Assembly: GCA_030762895.1 (NCBI GenBank)
Contig: CM061070.1
Location: 107,869,554-107,933,553, forward strand
Source of the DNA: Sophora flavescens
Lineage: Eukaryota; Streptophyta; Magnoliopsida; Fabales; Fabaceae
Length of the DNA: 64,000 bases
Direction of reading: 5' to 3'
A model generated the notes under the pieces. The model saw only the letters and a list, made by a program, of their open reading frames with translations. It searched no databases and had not been told where the DNA came from. The position numbers and the translations under genes were made by a program. Of the stretch, positions 48,472 to 60,565 are shown piece after piece; the first letter of the stretch is position 1, and every line of letters begins with the position of its first letter.

Positions 48472-48587
48472 TCCACCTAGAACAGATAAAACTCAAAAGA
48501 AAAAAATCAAATAGATACAAAAAAAATATATACAACAAAATGTCTAAAGTAGTTGTCTACTTTGTTACTAATGATATTGGCAAAACC

Positions 48588-48607
48588 AATCCCCGGCAAC
48601 GGCGCCA
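48588..48607 (-). other. TE2 primer binding site, tRNA-Asp type
   Basis: On the minus strand, TGGCGCCGTTGCCGGGGA follows the 5' LTR end (GCGCATCA) after an AGTTTT spacer. The first 18 bases match the tRNA-Asp 3' end. Confidence 0.9.
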
Positions 48608-48613
48608 AAAACT

Positions 48614-50094
48614 TGATGCGCATTTTTAGAATAAAGGCAAGTGCACCTTGTCGCAAACAAGTAATACGGTGGTGAGACCGGATATCGTCCTCAGGGATCG
48701 GTTGCCAATTACCACTTCACAAATTATACAACTATCTAGACTATTGAGTTTGGATGGAAGGGAGCTCAATACTAAGTACCGAGCCCAGTAAAAGTAAACA
48801 AAACAAAACAGACAAGAATAAAATGTTTTTGGTCTTTCAGGATTTTTAACAAACACTTGGAATGTAGAAAGAAATGGATAGAATTGTCAGGGTTAGACTA
48901 CACTAATCCTCCTTCAATTGCAATGAAATGGTTACTAACACAAGTCCTAATTCATTTATGACAATCAAATCTTCTAAAATACTCAAACCCTAATGTCTTA
49001 GGTGGAATGAGCCTAAAACCCCAAATTAAACCCTAATGTCTTAGGTGGAGTAAGATGAGATTTTGCATTAAGAGTCAAGATTTATAAGATTGCAAGCACC
49101 CCAAGACCTATGTCTAGGTTCCTGAACTACTTGGCATTTGATTCATGAGCATACCTTAACATCAATCTTTCAATTGCCTATCAAAGCAACAAATCATTTC
49201 ATGGGTAGCTAAGCCAAGAAAAGCATTAAGCATGGAATCAAACGCTCGTAAAGAAATAGAAACTTGTATTAAACCAAATCAACAAACAACCAAGTTCAGA
49301 AAAGCTATCATCTAACCCCAACAAAAAGAGATTTAGCTGGACATACTAAACCTTAAAATAAAATAAAATAAAATAAAGAGAGTAGAGAAAACTTCATAAA
49401 AATGAAGATGATCCCAATGTCCAAGCATGGCAGCTTCATATTTTCTCCTTTCCTCCTGCTGCCGCGCTGCTCGCTGTGCTACGTTGCTGTTTTCGTATAC
49501 TGTGCGGCTGGCCCTTTTTTTTCCGCTGTGGCGCTCTGTGTTGCTACCCTCCTGTGCGTTACACTGCCCCTCTTTTTTTGCTACTGTGCGGTTCCCCCTT
49601 TTATGCTCTATTTCTTCATTTTAATTCCAAACGAAAATGGCCCTGTAGCCTCCCGTGCAGACCCATCCAAATCCATTCATCTTGCCTTTTTCCAAAAGCT
49701 ACGTGGGCCTTCATTTTATTTTCATTAACCACAAAATTCCAGTAGTAGAAATGGCAAGGCTACATGCTTCCTTCCAAATCCAATTCAAAATGGATTGGAT
49801 TTCTATTTGCCAATGGTGGGCTCATGTCATTCAACCAATATTAAATATGTGGCCCAAATAAACAGCTTTCATCTCTTAATTCTCTTGACTGAATCATTCT
49901 TTATTATTTCCTACAAAGCAAATAAAATTACTATTAAAATAACTCTAAAAACAAGAAATTAAAATAAAATGCGTAAAATATTATTAAAAACTAAATTTCC
50001 TAAACTTAGGGACAAAACTCAATTAATTAGCATATTTGGGAGCAAAAATCTACTCAATAAGCACATAAAAATCACATAATCTAGAAGATTATCA
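48614..50094 (-). repeat. TE2 5' LTR (right copy, 1481 bp)
   Basis: It has the same ends as the left copy. It differs by a shorter AAAAT run and by scattered changes in the 49465-49505 patch. The flank beyond it is CACTA-interior sequence (GTTCTTGTCTGAATC). Confidence 0.92.
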
Positions 50095-51098
50095 GTTCTT
50101 GTCTGAATCTGCTTCAAAAATTTCAAAAGAGGGTTTTAGGGATTTCAAGTTCTTGTTCACTTCTTTGTAAACAAAAAAATATTCTTTGTTGGAGTATGAA
50201 ATGATCTAAAAACGTTAATGTAGCCTGTAATTCCAAGAGAGCTTTTCAGTCATTTTGAATTGGATTCATTTGGTAATTCTACTTATCTCTTTTCTGTTTG
50301 ATGATGTAAATTTATTGAAGGCTGGTACTTATATCTGAGCATGTTCATACATTTGGATTGCTATGAAGAATAGTTTATTCTCTTTAAAATAAAAATCTTT
50401 CAATAACAATGAATCAATGTAATTAGAATAATTTGATATGTATTTATTGATAACTTGTTTGGAAATGATTATGGAATCATATTTGTATATATTTACATTA
50501 TAAGCATTGGAATGAATTGATAAAGTGTTATTAGTTCGTAAATGGCATGACTTTGTTGTTGTTAATAAGATCATTATTCATTTACTAATTTAAAGTCCAT
50601 GAGCTTAAGAAAGTCTCTTCTTGAAGCCAACAAAAGCGAGTCTCTTAGATAATGAAGGATTAAGTATAGGGTTACATAAAATGAAGGGCTAGGCATAGTT
50701 TGCCAGGCACATGCATGACGTGCCGTCATCATTCAAACATTATTCACATTAGAGAGCAGCTCTGTACACAATATTATCAAAGCAACTCTGGTTTTCTACT
50801 CATTTGTTTCACTAGGAAATGGAGCTTTCCAGAAATAGTTGTTGATGACCATCCTTACTAGGTTATCTAGGCACTTCCGGTAGGAAAAGTCCTCTTTATG
50901 ACCATCCTTCAAAATGACGTAAAAGCATTTGCTTTCCTGAAAACTACTATGTTTGCTAATCTGTAAAGTTGCATGTGAAGTTGCATTTCTTTGTTCTATT
51001 TTAACATGCTAGTATGCTACATGGATCTTTCCATCTTTTCTTATTATAACTTGATGAAGTTTAGACATATGACTTGTTTTCCTTATCGTTTTATCAGA
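50095..51098 (+). other. CACTA interior, intron-like sequence downstream of TE2
   Basis: AT-rich DNA without a supported gene. It ends at an acceptor-like TTTTATCAG (AG at 51097-51098) before the presumed captured exons. Confidence 0.45.
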
Positions 51099-51490
51099 AA
51101 ATGGATCCGACTAAATGTTTTGAGACAGACATCCATATAGACCAGGTACAGTATCTCATCAACTTAAGAATAACGATCGGATTCACGTAATGATGGTCAA
51201 GGCATAAACTAATAATTTACTAAATTGTTCTTGTGTATTTGCAGGATTTGATTTCAATCCCGCGATCATTCTACCGTCGTTGGGGACAACAAATACCGCG
51301 TGTTGTGACTATTGAAGACAAAAGCGGAAATCTGTTCAATGGGAATATAGTAATCCATGAGGATCGCCCATATTTTGCAACAGATACAAATGGTATCAGG
51401 GAGTTGTATTTGTTGTCCACTGGTGCATTGGCAAAGTTTAAGTACCTTGGGGGTTATCGCTTCTACATGTTCATCCCTTTGGAAGATTGA
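51099..51490 (+). pseudogene. Captured B3-like gene fragment in the CACTA element
   Basis: Two exon-like pieces. The first, 51099-51145, is flanked by TATCAG and GTACAG. The second, 51245-51490, follows TTGTGTATTTGCAG and ends in TGA. In the frame of the second piece an ATG at 51116 opens ten codons that would join in phase to 81 residues. The second piece (DLISIPRSFYRRWG, VVTIEDKSGNLF, YFATDTNGIRELY, ALAKFKYLGGYRFYMFIP) follows the B3 DNA-binding fold pattern: IP-x-F at the start, V-T-I/L with a Gly turn, an aromatic in mid-domain, then F-x-Y-x-G-x-x-x-F near the end. The similarity is judged by pattern only. The first exon has a stop (TAA at 51113) in this frame, so the upstream part is lost or differently spliced. 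It lies between the TE2 insertion and the CACTA right end, which suggests gene capture. Confidence 0.4.
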
Positions 51491-51809
51491 TGAGTTTTGA
51501 TATTTTGATTAGTACTTATTGACTGTGGTGTATTTTTATGTTTTGATCGTTAATTAGTACTTATTAAACTTTTTTTATAAACCATTATTAAACTTGCGTT
51601 AATTAATGTATATGTTTTCTTGATCATATTGACTGTGGTGTTTTGGATCGTTAGTACATTATATTTACGTTTTCTATTTATTTAAAAAAAATATTGGTGT
51701 ATTTTGTTTATATCAGAAATTAAAAATCAATGGGGTAATAGTTGAAAAACAATATTTGGTCGGCAGGATTAAGTTACAGGTAAATTAAAATAAAAAAGAA
51801 AATCAAAAT

Positions 51810-52075
51810 TTGCGACCGAAATAGCGACCGAATATCGGTCACCAAATTAGGCGAGTTGGGCATGCGACCAACTATACGGCGACCAAAATATATAATTTTG
51901 CGACCGAAATATCGGTCGCAGATCCGCGACCGAAATATAAGTTCGGTCGCTAAATATTTAGCGACCAGGGTTTCTGCTACCCCCTTAATTCGGTCGCTAA
52001 TTCGATCGCTATACAGTATAGCAACCGAATTATCAAGTTTAGCGACCGAAATATTCGGTCGCTAAATAGGTTTTT
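51810..52075 (+). repeat. CACTA right subterminal repeat array
   Basis: Dense GCGACCGAAAT / TTCGGTCGCTA motifs in both orientations up to TTTAGCGACCGAAATATTCG and GTCGCTAAATAGG near the terminus. Confidence 0.85.
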
Positions 52076-52085
52076 TTCTGTAGTG

Positions 52086-55000
52086 ATTGTTTTTGCTTTT
52101 AAATTATTGGGCTTAATTGCTAAACATTGTTAATTTTCTGATTTTTCACTCATCCTGACCTTGTTGCCTTTCGCAGAGCATAACTAGAGCTACAGATATC
52201 AGATTTTGGTGATCTTGTTGAACCTAGAAACATAAGGAAGAGACCTACAAATTCAGGTTTCACAAGAATCGTCAAATTAGGACAAAATCAAGGCTAAATT
52301 GGGTCCCATATTCTCTGGTGAGGATTAGTGTGCAGTCCATGATGTTGCTTCACTTAAATGGGCCTAACTTACTCATCTTAATCCCAATTAAGGCATATAA
52401 TACCTTGTTGGAAAGCTTATTCAGAGGCCCTTAATTCGGTCTAGGGTTAAGTCAGGATTAATAAGATTAAATAGCAGTTTACAGCCGCACAAGCCAGAGA
52501 GAGACGGAAATTAGACAACTTTTACAATCATTGTTTTTGCTTTTACATTATTGGGCTTAATTGCTAAACATTGTTAATTTTCGGATTTTTCACTCATCCT
52601 GACCTTGTTGCCTTACGCAGAGCATAACTAGAGCTACAAATATCGGATTTTGGTGATCTTGTTGTCCCTAGAAAGATAAGGAAAAGACCTTCAATTTCAG
52701 GTTTCACAAGAATCGTCAAATTAGGACAAAATCAAGGCTAAATTGGGTCCCATGTTCTCTGGCGAGGATCAGTGTGCAGTCCATGATGTTGCTTCACTTA
52801 AATGGGTCTAACTTACTCATCTTAAGCCCAATTAAGGCATATGATAACTTGTTGGAAATCTTATTCAGAGGCCTTTAATTTGGTCTAGGGTTAGGTCAGG
52901 ATTAATAAAGATAAATAGCAGTTTGCAGCCGCACAAGCCAGAGAGAGACGGAAATTAGACAACTTTTACAATCATTGTTTTTGCTTTTACATTATTGGGC
53001 TTAATTGGGCTTAATTGCTAAACATTGTTAATTTTAGGATTTTTCACTCATCCTGACCTTGTTGCCTTGCGCAGAGCATAACTAGAGCTATAGATATCGG
53101 ATTTTGGTGATCTTGCTCCCCCTAGAACGATAAGGAAAAGACCTACAATTTCAGGTTTCACAAGAATTGACAAATTAAGCCAGAATCAAGGCTGAATTGG
53201 GTCCCGAATTCTCTGGCGCGGATCAGTGCGAAGTCCATGATGTTCCTTCACTTAAATTGGCCTAACTTACTCATCTTAAGCCCAATTAACGCATATGATA
53301 CCTTGTTGGAAAGCTTATTCAGAGGCCCTTAATACGGTCTAGTGTTAGGTCAGGATTAATAAGCACAAATAGCAGTTTACAGCTGCACAAGCCAGAGAGA
53401 GATGGAAATTAGACAACTTTTACAATCATTGTTTTTACTTTTACATTATTGGGCTTAATTGGGCTTAATTACTAAACATTGTTAATTTTCGGATTTTTTA
53501 CTCATCCTGACCTTGTTACCTTGCGCAGAGCATAATTAGAGCTACACATATAGGATTTTGGTGATCTTGTTGTCCCTAGAAAGAGAAGGAAGAGACCTAC
53601 AGTTTCAGGTTTCACAAGAATTGTCAAATTAAGTCAAAATCACGGATAAATTAGGTACTGAGTTTGCTGGCGTGGATCAGTGCGCAGTCCATGATGTTCC
53701 TTTACTTAAATGTGTCTAACTTACTCATCTAAAGCCCAATTAAGGCATATGATACCTTGTTGGAAAGCTTATTCAGAGGCCCTTAATTTGGTCTAGTGTT
53801 AGGTCGGGATTAATAAGCATAAATAGCAGTTTACAGCCGCACAAGCCAGAGAGAGACGGAAATTAGACAGCTTTTACAATCATTGTTTTTGCTTTTACAT
53901 TAATGGGCTTAATTGCTAAACATTGTTAATTTTCGGATTTTTCACTCATCATGACCTTGTTGCCTTGCGCAGAGCATAACTAGAGCTACAGATATCGGAT
54001 TTTGGTGATCTTGCCATCCCTAGAAAGATAAGGAAGTGACCTACAATTTCAGGTTTCATAAGAATTGTAAAATTAGGCCAAAATCAAGGCTAAATTGGGT
54101 CCCGAGTTCTCTGGCGCGAACCAGTGCGCAGTCCATGATGTTCCTTCACTTAAATGGGCCTAACTTACTCGTCTTAAGCCCAATTAAGGCATATGATACC
54201 TTGTTGGAAAGCTTATTCAGAGGCCCTAAATTTGGTCTAGGGTTAGATCAAGATTAATAAGCATAAATAGCAGCTTAAACCATCACAAGCCAGAGTGAGA
54301 CGGAAATTAGACAACTTTTAGAATCATTGTTTTTACTTTTACATTATTGGGCTTAATTGCTAAACATTGTTAATTTTCAGATTTTTCACTCATCCTGACC
54401 TTGTTTCCTTGTGCAGAGCATAACTAGAGCTACAGATATCGGATTTTGTTGATCTTACTGTCCTTATAAAGATAAGGAAGAGACCTACAATTTCAGGTTT
54501 CACAAGAATTGTCAAATTTGGCCAAAATCAAGGCTAAATTGGGTCCCGATTTCTCTGGAGCGGATTAGTGTGCAGTCAATGATGCTCCTTCACTTAAATG
54601 AGCGTAACTTACTCATCTTAAGCCCAATTAAGGCATATAATACCTTGTTGGAAAGCTTATTTAGATGCCCTTAATTTGGTATAGGGTTAGGTCAGGATTA
54701 ATAAGCATAAATAGCAGTTTACAGCCGCACAAGCAAGAGAGAGACGGAAATTAGACAACTTTTACAATCATTGTTTTTGCTTTTACATTATTGGGCTTAA
54801 TTGCCAAACATTGTTAATTTTCGGATTTTTCACTCATCCTGACCTTGTTGCCTTGTGCAGAGCATAACTAGAGCTACAAATATCGGATTTTGGTGATCTT
54901 GCTGTCCCTATAAAGATATGGAGGAGACCTACGATTTTAGGTGTCACAAGAATTGTCAAATTAGGCTAAAATCAAAGAGAAATTGGGTACCGAGTTCTCT

Positions 55001-58000
55001 GGCTTGGATCAGTGCGCAGTCCATGTTGTTCCTTCACTTAAATGGGCATAACTTACTATTCTTAAGCGCAATTAAGGCATATGATACCTTGTTGGAAAGC
55101 TTATTCAGAGGCCCTAAATTTGGTCTAGGGTTAGATCAGTATTAATAAGCATCAATAGCAGTTTAAACCGGCACAAGCCAGAGTGAGATGGAAATTAGAC
55201 AACTTTTACAATCATTTTTACTTTTACATTATTGGGCTTAATTGTTAAACATTGTTAATTTTCAGATTTTCACCATCCCGACCTTGTTCCTCAACATAAC
55301 TACCCAAAAGAAAAAGGCTACAATTTCAGGTTTCACAAGAAGTGTCAAATTAGGCCAAAATGAAGGCTATATTGGGTCCCGAATTCTCTGGCGAGGATCA
55401 GTATGAAGTCCATGATGTTCCTTCACTTAAATGGGCATAACTTACTCATCTTAAGCCCAATTAAGGCATATGAAACCTTGTTGGAAAGCGTATTAGAGGC
55501 CCTTAATTTGGTCTAGGGTTAGGTCAAAATTAATAAGCATAAATAGCAGTTTACAACAGCACAAGCCAGAGAGAGACGGAAATTAGACCACTTTTACAAT
55601 CATTATTTTTGCTTTTACATTATTGGGCTTAATTGGGCTTAATTGCTAAACATTGTTAATTTTCCGATTTTTCACTCATCCTGACCATGTTGCCTTGCAC
55701 AGAGCATAATTAGAGCTACAAATATCGGATTTTCGAGATCTTGATGTCCCTAGAAAGATAAGGAAGAGTCCTACAATTTTACGTTTCACAAGAATTGTCA
55801 AATTAGGCTAAAATCAAAGAGAAATTGGGTACCAAGTTCTCTGGCGTGGATCAGTGCGCAGTCCATGATGTTCCTTCACTTAAATGGGCATAACTTACTC
55901 ATCTTAAGCCCAATTAAGGCATATGATACCTTGTGGAAAAGCTTATTTAGATGCCCTTAATTTGGTCTAAGGTTAGGTCAAGATTAATAACCATAAATAG
56001 CTGTTTACAGCCGAACAAGCCAGAGATTGATGGAAATTAGACAACTTTTACAATCATTGTTTTTGCTTTTAAATTATTGGGCATAATTGCTAAACATTGT
56101 TAATTTTCGGATTTTTCACTTATCCAGACCTTGTTGCCTTGCGCAGAGCATATCTAGAGCTGCAGATATCGGATTTTGGTGATCTTGCTGTCCCTAGAAA
56201 GATAAGGAAGAGACCTACAATTTCAGGTTTCACAAGAATTGTCAAATTAGGCCAAAATCAAGGCTAAATTGGGTCCCGAGTTCTCTGGCGTGGATCAGTG
56301 CGTACTCCATGATGTTCCTTCACTTAAATGGGCCTAACTTACTCATCTTAAGTCCAATTAAGGCAAATGACACCTTGTTGGAAAGCTTATTCAGAGGCCC
56401 TTAATTTGGTCTAGGGTTAGGTCAAGATTAATAACCATAAATAGTTGTTTACAACCGCACAAGCCAGAGATTGACGGAAATTAGACAACATTTACAATCA
56501 TTGTTTTTTCTTTTAAATTATTGGGCTTAATTGCTAAACATTGTTAATTTTCAGATTTTTCACTCATCATGACCATGTTACCTTGTGCAAAGCATAACTA
56601 GAGCTTCAAATATCGGATTTTGGTGATCTTGCTGTCCCTAGAAAGATAAGGAAGAGACCTACAATTTCAGGTTTCACAAGAATTGTCAAATTAGGCCAAA
56701 TCAAGGCTAAATTGGGTCTCGAGTTCTCTGGCGTGGATTAGTGTGCAGCCCATGATGTTCCTTCACTTAAATGGGCATAACTTACTCATCTTAAGCCCAA
56801 TTAAGGCATATGATACCTTGTTGGAAAGCTTATTCAGAGGCCCTTAATTTGGTCTAGGGTTAGGTCAGGATTAATAAGCATAAATAACAGCTTAGAGCCG
56901 CACAAGCCAGAGAGAGACGGAAATTAGACAACTTTTACAATCATTGTTTTTGCTTTTACATTATTGGCCTTAATTGCTAAACATTGTTAATTTTCGGATT
57001 TTTCACTCATCATGACCTTGTTGCCTTGAGCATAACTAGAGCTACGAGATATCGGATTTTGGTGATCTTCTGTCCCTAGAAAGATATGGAAGAGACCTAC
57101 AATTTCAGGTTTCCAAAGAATTGTAAAATTAGGTCAAAATCAAGGCTTAATTGGGTCCGAGTTCTCCCGGATTAGTGCACAGTCCATGATGTTCCTTCAC
57201 TTAAATGGGCCTAACTTACTCATCTTAAGCCAAATTAAGGCATATGATACCTTGTTGGAAAGCTTATTCAGAGGCCCTTAATTTGGTCTAGGGTTAAGTC
57301 GGGATTAATAAGCATAAATAGGAGTTTAAATCCGCACAAGCCAGAGAGAGACGGATATTATACAACTTTTACAATCAATGTTTTTGCTTTTACATTATTG
57401 GGCTTAATTGCTAAACATTGTTGATTTTCGGATTTTTCACTCATCCTGACCTTGTTGCCTTGCGCAGAGCATAACTAGAGCTACAGATATCGGATTTTGG
57501 TGATCTTGCTGTCCCTAGAAAGATAAGGAAGAGACCTACAATTTCAGGTTTCACAAGAATTGTCAAATTAGGCCAAATCAAGGCTAAATTGGGTCTTGAG
57601 TTCTCTGGCGTGGATCAGTGTGCAGCCCATGATGTTCCTTCACTTAAATGGGCATAACTTACTCATCTTAAGCCCAATTAAGGCATATGATACCTTGTTG
57701 GAAAGCTTATTCAGAGGCCCTTAATTTGGTCTAGGGTTAGGTCAGGATTAATAAGCATAAATAGCAGCTTAGAGCCGCACAAGCCAGAGAGAGACGGAAA
57801 TTAGACAACTTTTACAATCATTGTTTTTGCTTTTACATTATTGGCCTTAATTGCTAAACATTGTTAATTTTCGGATTTTTCACTCATCATGACCTTGTTG
57901 CCTTGCCCAGAGCATAACTAGAGCTACAGATATCGGATTTTGGTGATCTTGCTGTCCCTAGAAAGATAAGGAAGAGACCTACAATTTCAGGTTTCCAAAG

Positions 58001-58994
58001 AATTGTAAAATTAGGTCAAAATCAAGGCTTAATTGGGTCCCGAGTTCTCTGGCGCGGATTAGTGCACAGTCCATGATGTTCCTTCACTTAAATGGGCCTA
58101 ACTTACTCATCTTAAGCCAAATTAAGGCATATGATACCTTGTTGGAAAGCTTATTCAGAGGCCCTTAATTTGGTCTAGGGTTAAATCAGGATTAATAAGC
58201 ATAAATAGGAGTTTAAATCCGCACAAGCCAGAGAGAGACGGATATTATACAACTTTTACAATCAATGTTTTTGCTTTTACATTATTGGGCTTAATTGCTA
58301 AACATTGTTGATTTTCGGATTTTTCACTCATCCTGACCTTGTTGCCTTGCGCAGAGCATAACTAGAGCTACAGATATCGGATTTTGGTGATCTTGTTGTC
58401 CCTAGAAAGATAAGGAAGAGACCTACAATTTCAGGTGGCACAAGAATTGTCAAATTAGGTCCCGAGTTCTCTGGCACAGATCAGTGCGTAGTCCATGATG
58501 TTCTTTCACTTAAATAGGCCTAACTTACACATCTTAAGCCCAATTAAGGCATATGATCACACCTTGTTGGAAAGGTTATTCCAAGTCCCTTAATTTGGTC
58601 TAGGGTTGGGTGAGGATTGATAACCATAAATAGCTGTTTACAGCCGCACAAGTCAGAGATTGATGGAAACTAGACAACTTTTACAATTATTGTTTTTGCT
58701 TTTAAATTATTGGGCTTAATTGCTAAACATTGTTAATTTTTGGATTTTTCACTTATCCTGACCTTGTTGCCTTGCGCAGAGCATAACTAGAGCTACAGAT
58801 ATAGGATTTTGGTGATCTTGCTGTCCCTAGAAAGATAAGGAAGAGACCTACAATTTCAGGTTTCACAAGAATTGTAAAAGTAAGCCAAAATCAAGTGTAA
58901 ATTGGGTCCCGAGGTCTCTGGTGTGGATCAGTGCGCAGTCCATGATGTTCCTTCACTTAAATGGGCCTAACTTACTCATCTTAAGCCCAATTAA
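52086..58994. repeat. ~444-bp satellite array, block 4
   Basis: About 15 monomers. The left end completes the monomer interrupted by the CACTA element. Monomers at 52240-53350 resemble those near 33900 and 10040-10250. A two-monomer unit of about 890 bp is repeated at about 56600-57480 and 57490-58370. The monomer at 55270-55330 lost about 75 bp. That at 57000-57180 carries a cluster of small indels. The block ends inside the AGCCCAATTAA segment at the Copia LTR. Confidence 0.95.
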
Positions 58995-59059
58995 TGTTAA
59001 GTCTCTAAAATGTCTGATGTGCATTTCTCTAAGTTTTGATGAGAACTAAACATTGGTTA

Positions 59060-59645
59060 ATGATTTAAACAGTGTAGTGATTGAAGTTCACGTCCACCAC
59101 ACTAGTGATTGAAACAAACGTCCAGCACTGTTGTGATTGAAGCGCACGTCCAAAATGCAAGAGATAGAAACTTGCGTCCACTGAAGTGATGAAAGCCAGT
59201 GTCTACTGAAGTGACAGAGGCGATGGTCTACTTAAGGTATCAGAATGGTCCGTTCAATGACGTGGCAGATGGAACTCGTCCATAAAGGTATCAAAATAGC
59301 TCGTCCATTAAAGTATCAGAATGGCTCGTCCAATAACGTGGCATCTGGATCTCATCCATTAAGGTATCAGTAGGGCTTGACCAATGACGCGACAGATGGA
59401 GCTCGTCCATTAAGGAATCAGAATGGCTCATCAAATGACGTGGCATATGGAGCTCGTCTACTAAAGTAACAGAGGCTCTCGTCTTCTAAAGTAACAAAGG
59501 CTCTCGTCTACTAAAGTAACAGAGCCTCTCGTCCACTAAAGTAATAGAGGCTCTCGTCCACTAAAGTAACAGAAGTGCTCGTCCATCACTAAAGTAACAG
59601 AAGTGCTCGTCCACTAAAGGTGACAGATGCACTCGTCCACACTTG
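59060..59645 (+). repeat. U3 minisatellite with CGTCCA core and ACGTGGCA boxes
   Basis: There are three zones: TAGTGATTGAA..CGTCCA units (59075-59220), longer units with ATGACGTGGCAGATGGAGC (59221-59455), and CTAAAGTAACAGAGGCTCTC-type units (59457-59640, about seven). ACGTGGCA boxes occur at about 59260, 59336 and 59439, with a degenerate one near 59387. Such boxes resemble ABA/stress response elements. Confidence 0.8.
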
Positions 59646-60407
59646 TCTTTGGACTTGCTGAGTCCTTAATATGGAGCTCGTCTACTCGCCCGAATGAAAA
59701 CTCAAATGGCTAGATAGACGCGGCTATTTTCAATATGGAAGCACTTATCTTATAGAAGCGAATTCTATAAGGAATATCATCATCGTATTTCAAGAACCAG
59801 AAAGAGACTTGAAGCCTTCTCTCCTACTCAGTTTCACGATTATCAAGAAAAGTCAGAAGTTACTCTCTCAAGCAACCTTGGATAATCAGAACCAAAGACC
59901 GGTTAAAGAATGCTTCCAACATGCTTTATTCCCTAGTACCTCTGGTCCTTACACGAAAAGGGAAGTGTGCTCATCAAAATACAAAAAGCTCTATGCACAA
60001 CTCTGATATGGTTGTATCACGATGCATAAAGTCATGATCCTTCATGTTAGAGTACAACCAACGACTCTATTGCATTAATGGCTGCCCAGAACGACTCTAT
60101 TGTATTTAATGAAGTTTTGCTTGAAGCCAACATCTGAGGGAATGTCTCTAACGGATCCTAAATGCTTGAAGACCATAAATACAGAAGTCATTGAAGATGA
60201 AGAAACAGAGAATACACATTGCATTAAAAAGTCATTACTCTGCGCATTAATTTCTTCATTTCTTTCATTCTTTATTCTTCAATCATTTGAAGTTATTATG
60301 CAGACTTTCCTAAGCTTTACATTTAAACCATTCTCTAAGTGTTAGTGAAAGTTTTGTATGTCTAAGTTGTATTCATTACAAACCAAATCTCTCAAACAAA
60401 CCTGAGT

Positions 60408-60565
60408 GAGCCTGAAGAGGCTAAGTGTGCAAAGAATACTTGTCTTTGAGCCTGAAGAGGCTAGGTGTGCAAACAATACTTGTCTTGAGCTTGAAGAGGC
60501 TAGGTGTGCAAAGAATACTTGTCTTTGAGCCTGAAGAGGCTAGGTGTGCAAATAATACTTGAGTC
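60408..60565 (+). repeat. 40-bp tandem repeat in the Copia LTR (4 units)
   Basis: Units start at 60408, 60448, 60487 and 60527. Each reads GAGCCTGAAGAGGCTAGGTG followed by TGCAAAGAATACTTGTCTT with few changes. Confidence 0.9.

Larger units (their letters stand above)
44714..50094 (-). mobile_element. Gypsy-type LTR retrotransposon TE2, non-autonomous, nested in the CACTA
   Basis: Two near-identical direct LTRs lie at 44714-46215 and 48614-50094. On the minus strand the order is 5' LTR (right copy), spacer AGTTTT, tRNA-Asp primer site (48590-48607), a 267-codon ORF, a T/A-rich non-coding region, a hairpin, polypurine tract AGGTTTGGGGGAG (46216-46228) and 3' LTR (left copy). There is no gag knuckle and no pol motif. 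LTR differences are few, chiefly the length of an AAAAT microsatellite and one patch near 45590 / 49465, suggesting fairly recent insertion. No 5-bp target duplication is visible, and a primer site lies outside the 3' LTR, so the left boundary is not a normal integration end. Confidence 0.88.
42971..52085 (+). mobile_element. CACTA (En/Spm) transposon with captured gene piece and nested Gypsy element
   Basis: The left terminus is CACTACAAAAAAGG and the right terminus is TTTTTTTCTGTAGTG, so the inverted ends are CACTACA(A/G)AAAAA. The satellite reads CAATCATT before it and ATTGTTTTTGC after it. That is a perfect 3-bp ATT duplication of the uninterrupted CAATCATTGTTTTTGC. Subterminal regions (about 42985-43430 and 51810-52075) are full of AGCGACCGAA / TTCGGTCGCT in both orientations, the usual transposase binding arrays. 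No TnpA- or TnpD-like frame is visible. Without the nested Gypsy element the CACTA is about 3.7 kb. It is non-autonomous and seems to have carried a host gene fragment. Confidence 0.93.

Noticed and set aside
1..58994. Satellite as rDNA intergenic spacer subrepeats
   Set aside because: The TATA-like box made this worth considering, but there is no 18S, 5.8S, 25S or 5S sequence in the window and the monomer is not spacer-like in any other way.
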